Below are positions 14,388 through 15,035 of a stretch of DNA of 15,035 nt, in pieces (position 1 is the stretch's first letter; each line of letters opens with the position of its first letter). Position numbers and translations under genes: made by a program. The notes under the pieces are model-generated. The model saw only the letters and a list, made by a program, of their open reading frames with translations. It did not search any database and had not been told where the DNA came from. Source of the stretch: an uncultured Granulosicoccaceae bacterium (lineage in GTDB: Bacteria > Pseudomonadota > Gammaproteobacteria > Granulosicoccales > Granulosicoccaceae); NCBI GenBank assembly GCA_937951695.1, contig CALFBL010000155.1, positions 1 through 15,035 of the forward strand, in the 5' to 3' direction.

Positions 14388-15035
14388 TTATCGGCCGCTG
14401 CTGTTAAGCACGGCTCCGACAGTGCCTAGTAAAATCCGCACATCTTCCAGTAGAGTCACCTTGCGCACGTAGTCGAGGTCCACGTGCACGTTTTCGTGCA
14501 ACAGTTGCGAGCGCAGGTCACTGATTTGCCACAGGCCGGTGATGCCGGGGCGCACCATGTGTCGTGCGTGACTGCGAATGCCAAAACGTTCCGCCACACT
14601 TAGAATCTCCGGGCGTGGACCGACCAGACTCATGTCACCTGTGAGTACATTAATCAGTTGCGGCAGCTCGTCTAGGCTGGTTTTACGCAGCAAGCGGCCA
14701 AGCGCCGTGTGTCGAGGGTCATTGTCGGTTTTATGAGTCAAACGACGGTTAGAACCATCAAAGTCGTTTTCACCGAGATAATCGCCGCGCCGATCCGGGG
14801 TCATGGTTCGGAATTTATACATCGTAAAAGGTTTGCCCCACAAACCCACTCGGGTCTGCTTGTAGAACACCGGTGCGTCTCGATTGCGTAGATAAATCGC
14901 GGCGGCTACCATAAAACCGATGGGTGCAAGCACGATCAATGCTGAGCTTGCGGCAAATAAATCAAATACGCGTTTTCCCCAGACCGCGTAGGGGCCCAGA
15001 ACCCGTGGGCAGGCATCGATCAATACGTTGCCGCT
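14388..15035 (-). CDS. Bacterial sugar transferase (polyprenyl-phosphate glycosyl-1-phosphate transferase), 5' partial
   Basis: The frame is open to the right edge. A TTG at 15023 could start a 211-residue protein, but it has no ribosome site and the frame continues upstream, so I treat the gene as cut. Motifs are those of the WcaJ/PglC family: KRVFDLFAASSALIVLAPIGFMVAAAIYL (a membrane or re-entrant helix), PVFYKQTRVGLWGKPFTMYKFRTM, SLDELPQLINVLTGDMSLVGPRPE with the catalytic Asp-Glu pair, and RPGITGLWQ. The enzyme moves a sugar phosphate from a nucleotide sugar to undecaprenyl phosphate at the inner membrane, the first step of exopolysaccharide or O-antigen unit assembly. If most of the protein is present it is of the short, PglC-like type; a longer WcaJ-like N-terminal domain could lie outside the window. 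It is convergent with the FG-GAP gene, with only 8 bases between stops. Confidence 0.85.
   Translation of the reverse strand, partial: SGNVLIDACPRVLGPYAVWGKRVFDLFAASSALIVLAPIGFMVAAAIYLRNRDAPVFYKQTRVGLWGKPFTMYKFRTMTPDRRGDYLGENDFDGSNRRLTHKTDNDPRHTALGRLLRKTSLDELPQLINVLTGDMSLVGPRPEILSVAERFGIRSHARHMVRPGITGLWQISDLRSQLLHENVHVDLDYVRKVTLLEDVRILLGTVGAVLNSSGR

Noticed and set aside
14370..14400. Possible bidirectional terminator between the FG-GAP and sugar transferase genes
   Set aside because: Only a 5-bp stem with a 14-base loop, and the stops are 8 bases apart; there is no U-tract on either strand.

Overview
The window looks like part of the chromosome of a Gram-negative proteobacterium. It encodes a TPR/outer-membrane beta-barrel protein, a periplasmic sugar-binding protein with a cleavable signal peptide, and exported haem-protein candidates. 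Base composition appears roughly balanced. A marine or environmental gammaproteobacterium would fit the gene mix, but that is a guess from content; nothing here fixes the genus. No rRNA, tRNA, CRISPR array, transposase or phage gene was seen.

Layout. (1) 2-2944 (+): the 3' part of a large TPR plus outer-membrane barrel protein resembling exopolysaccharide export porins (PelB/BcsC/PgaA type). (2) 3011-6092 (+): three genes in a row, namely a PLP-dependent Cys/Met-metabolism-family enzyme, a beta-hydroxyacid dehydrogenase of the 6-phosphogluconate-dehydrogenase-like family, and a fumarylacetoacetate-hydrolase-family enzyme. They look like an uncharacterised catabolic operon. (3) 6093-6258: a convergent intergenic region with a perfect hairpin. 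(4) 6259-9644 (-): a xylose-type ABC importer in transcription order xylF (binding protein), xylH (permease), xylG (ATPase). A near-consensus sigma70 promoter at 9792-9820 drives it, preceded by a tandem A-tract repeat. A strong stem-loop sits between xylF and xylH. (5) 9965-14379 (+), divergent from xylF: a ROK-family repressor, then an exported di-haem (two CxxCH) protein and an exported FG-GAP/ASPIC-UnbV (CRTAC1-type) protein. The three are packed tightly, with a 3-base gap and then a 4-base stop/start overlap. (6) 14388-15035 (-): a bacterial sugar transferase (phosphoglycosyl transferase) running off the right edge.

How they fit. The ROK regulator sits head-to-head with xylFHG and most likely senses a pentose and represses the importer from the shared 320-base region. 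The most unusual feature is that this regulator is apparently co-transcribed with an exported di-haem protein and a secreted FG-GAP/ASPIC protein, rather than with xylA/xylB. This suggests a sugar-regulated periplasmic or extracellular redox pair. The substrate of the 3011-6092 operon cannot be read from sequence alone. The two window ends carry polysaccharide synthesis/export functions.
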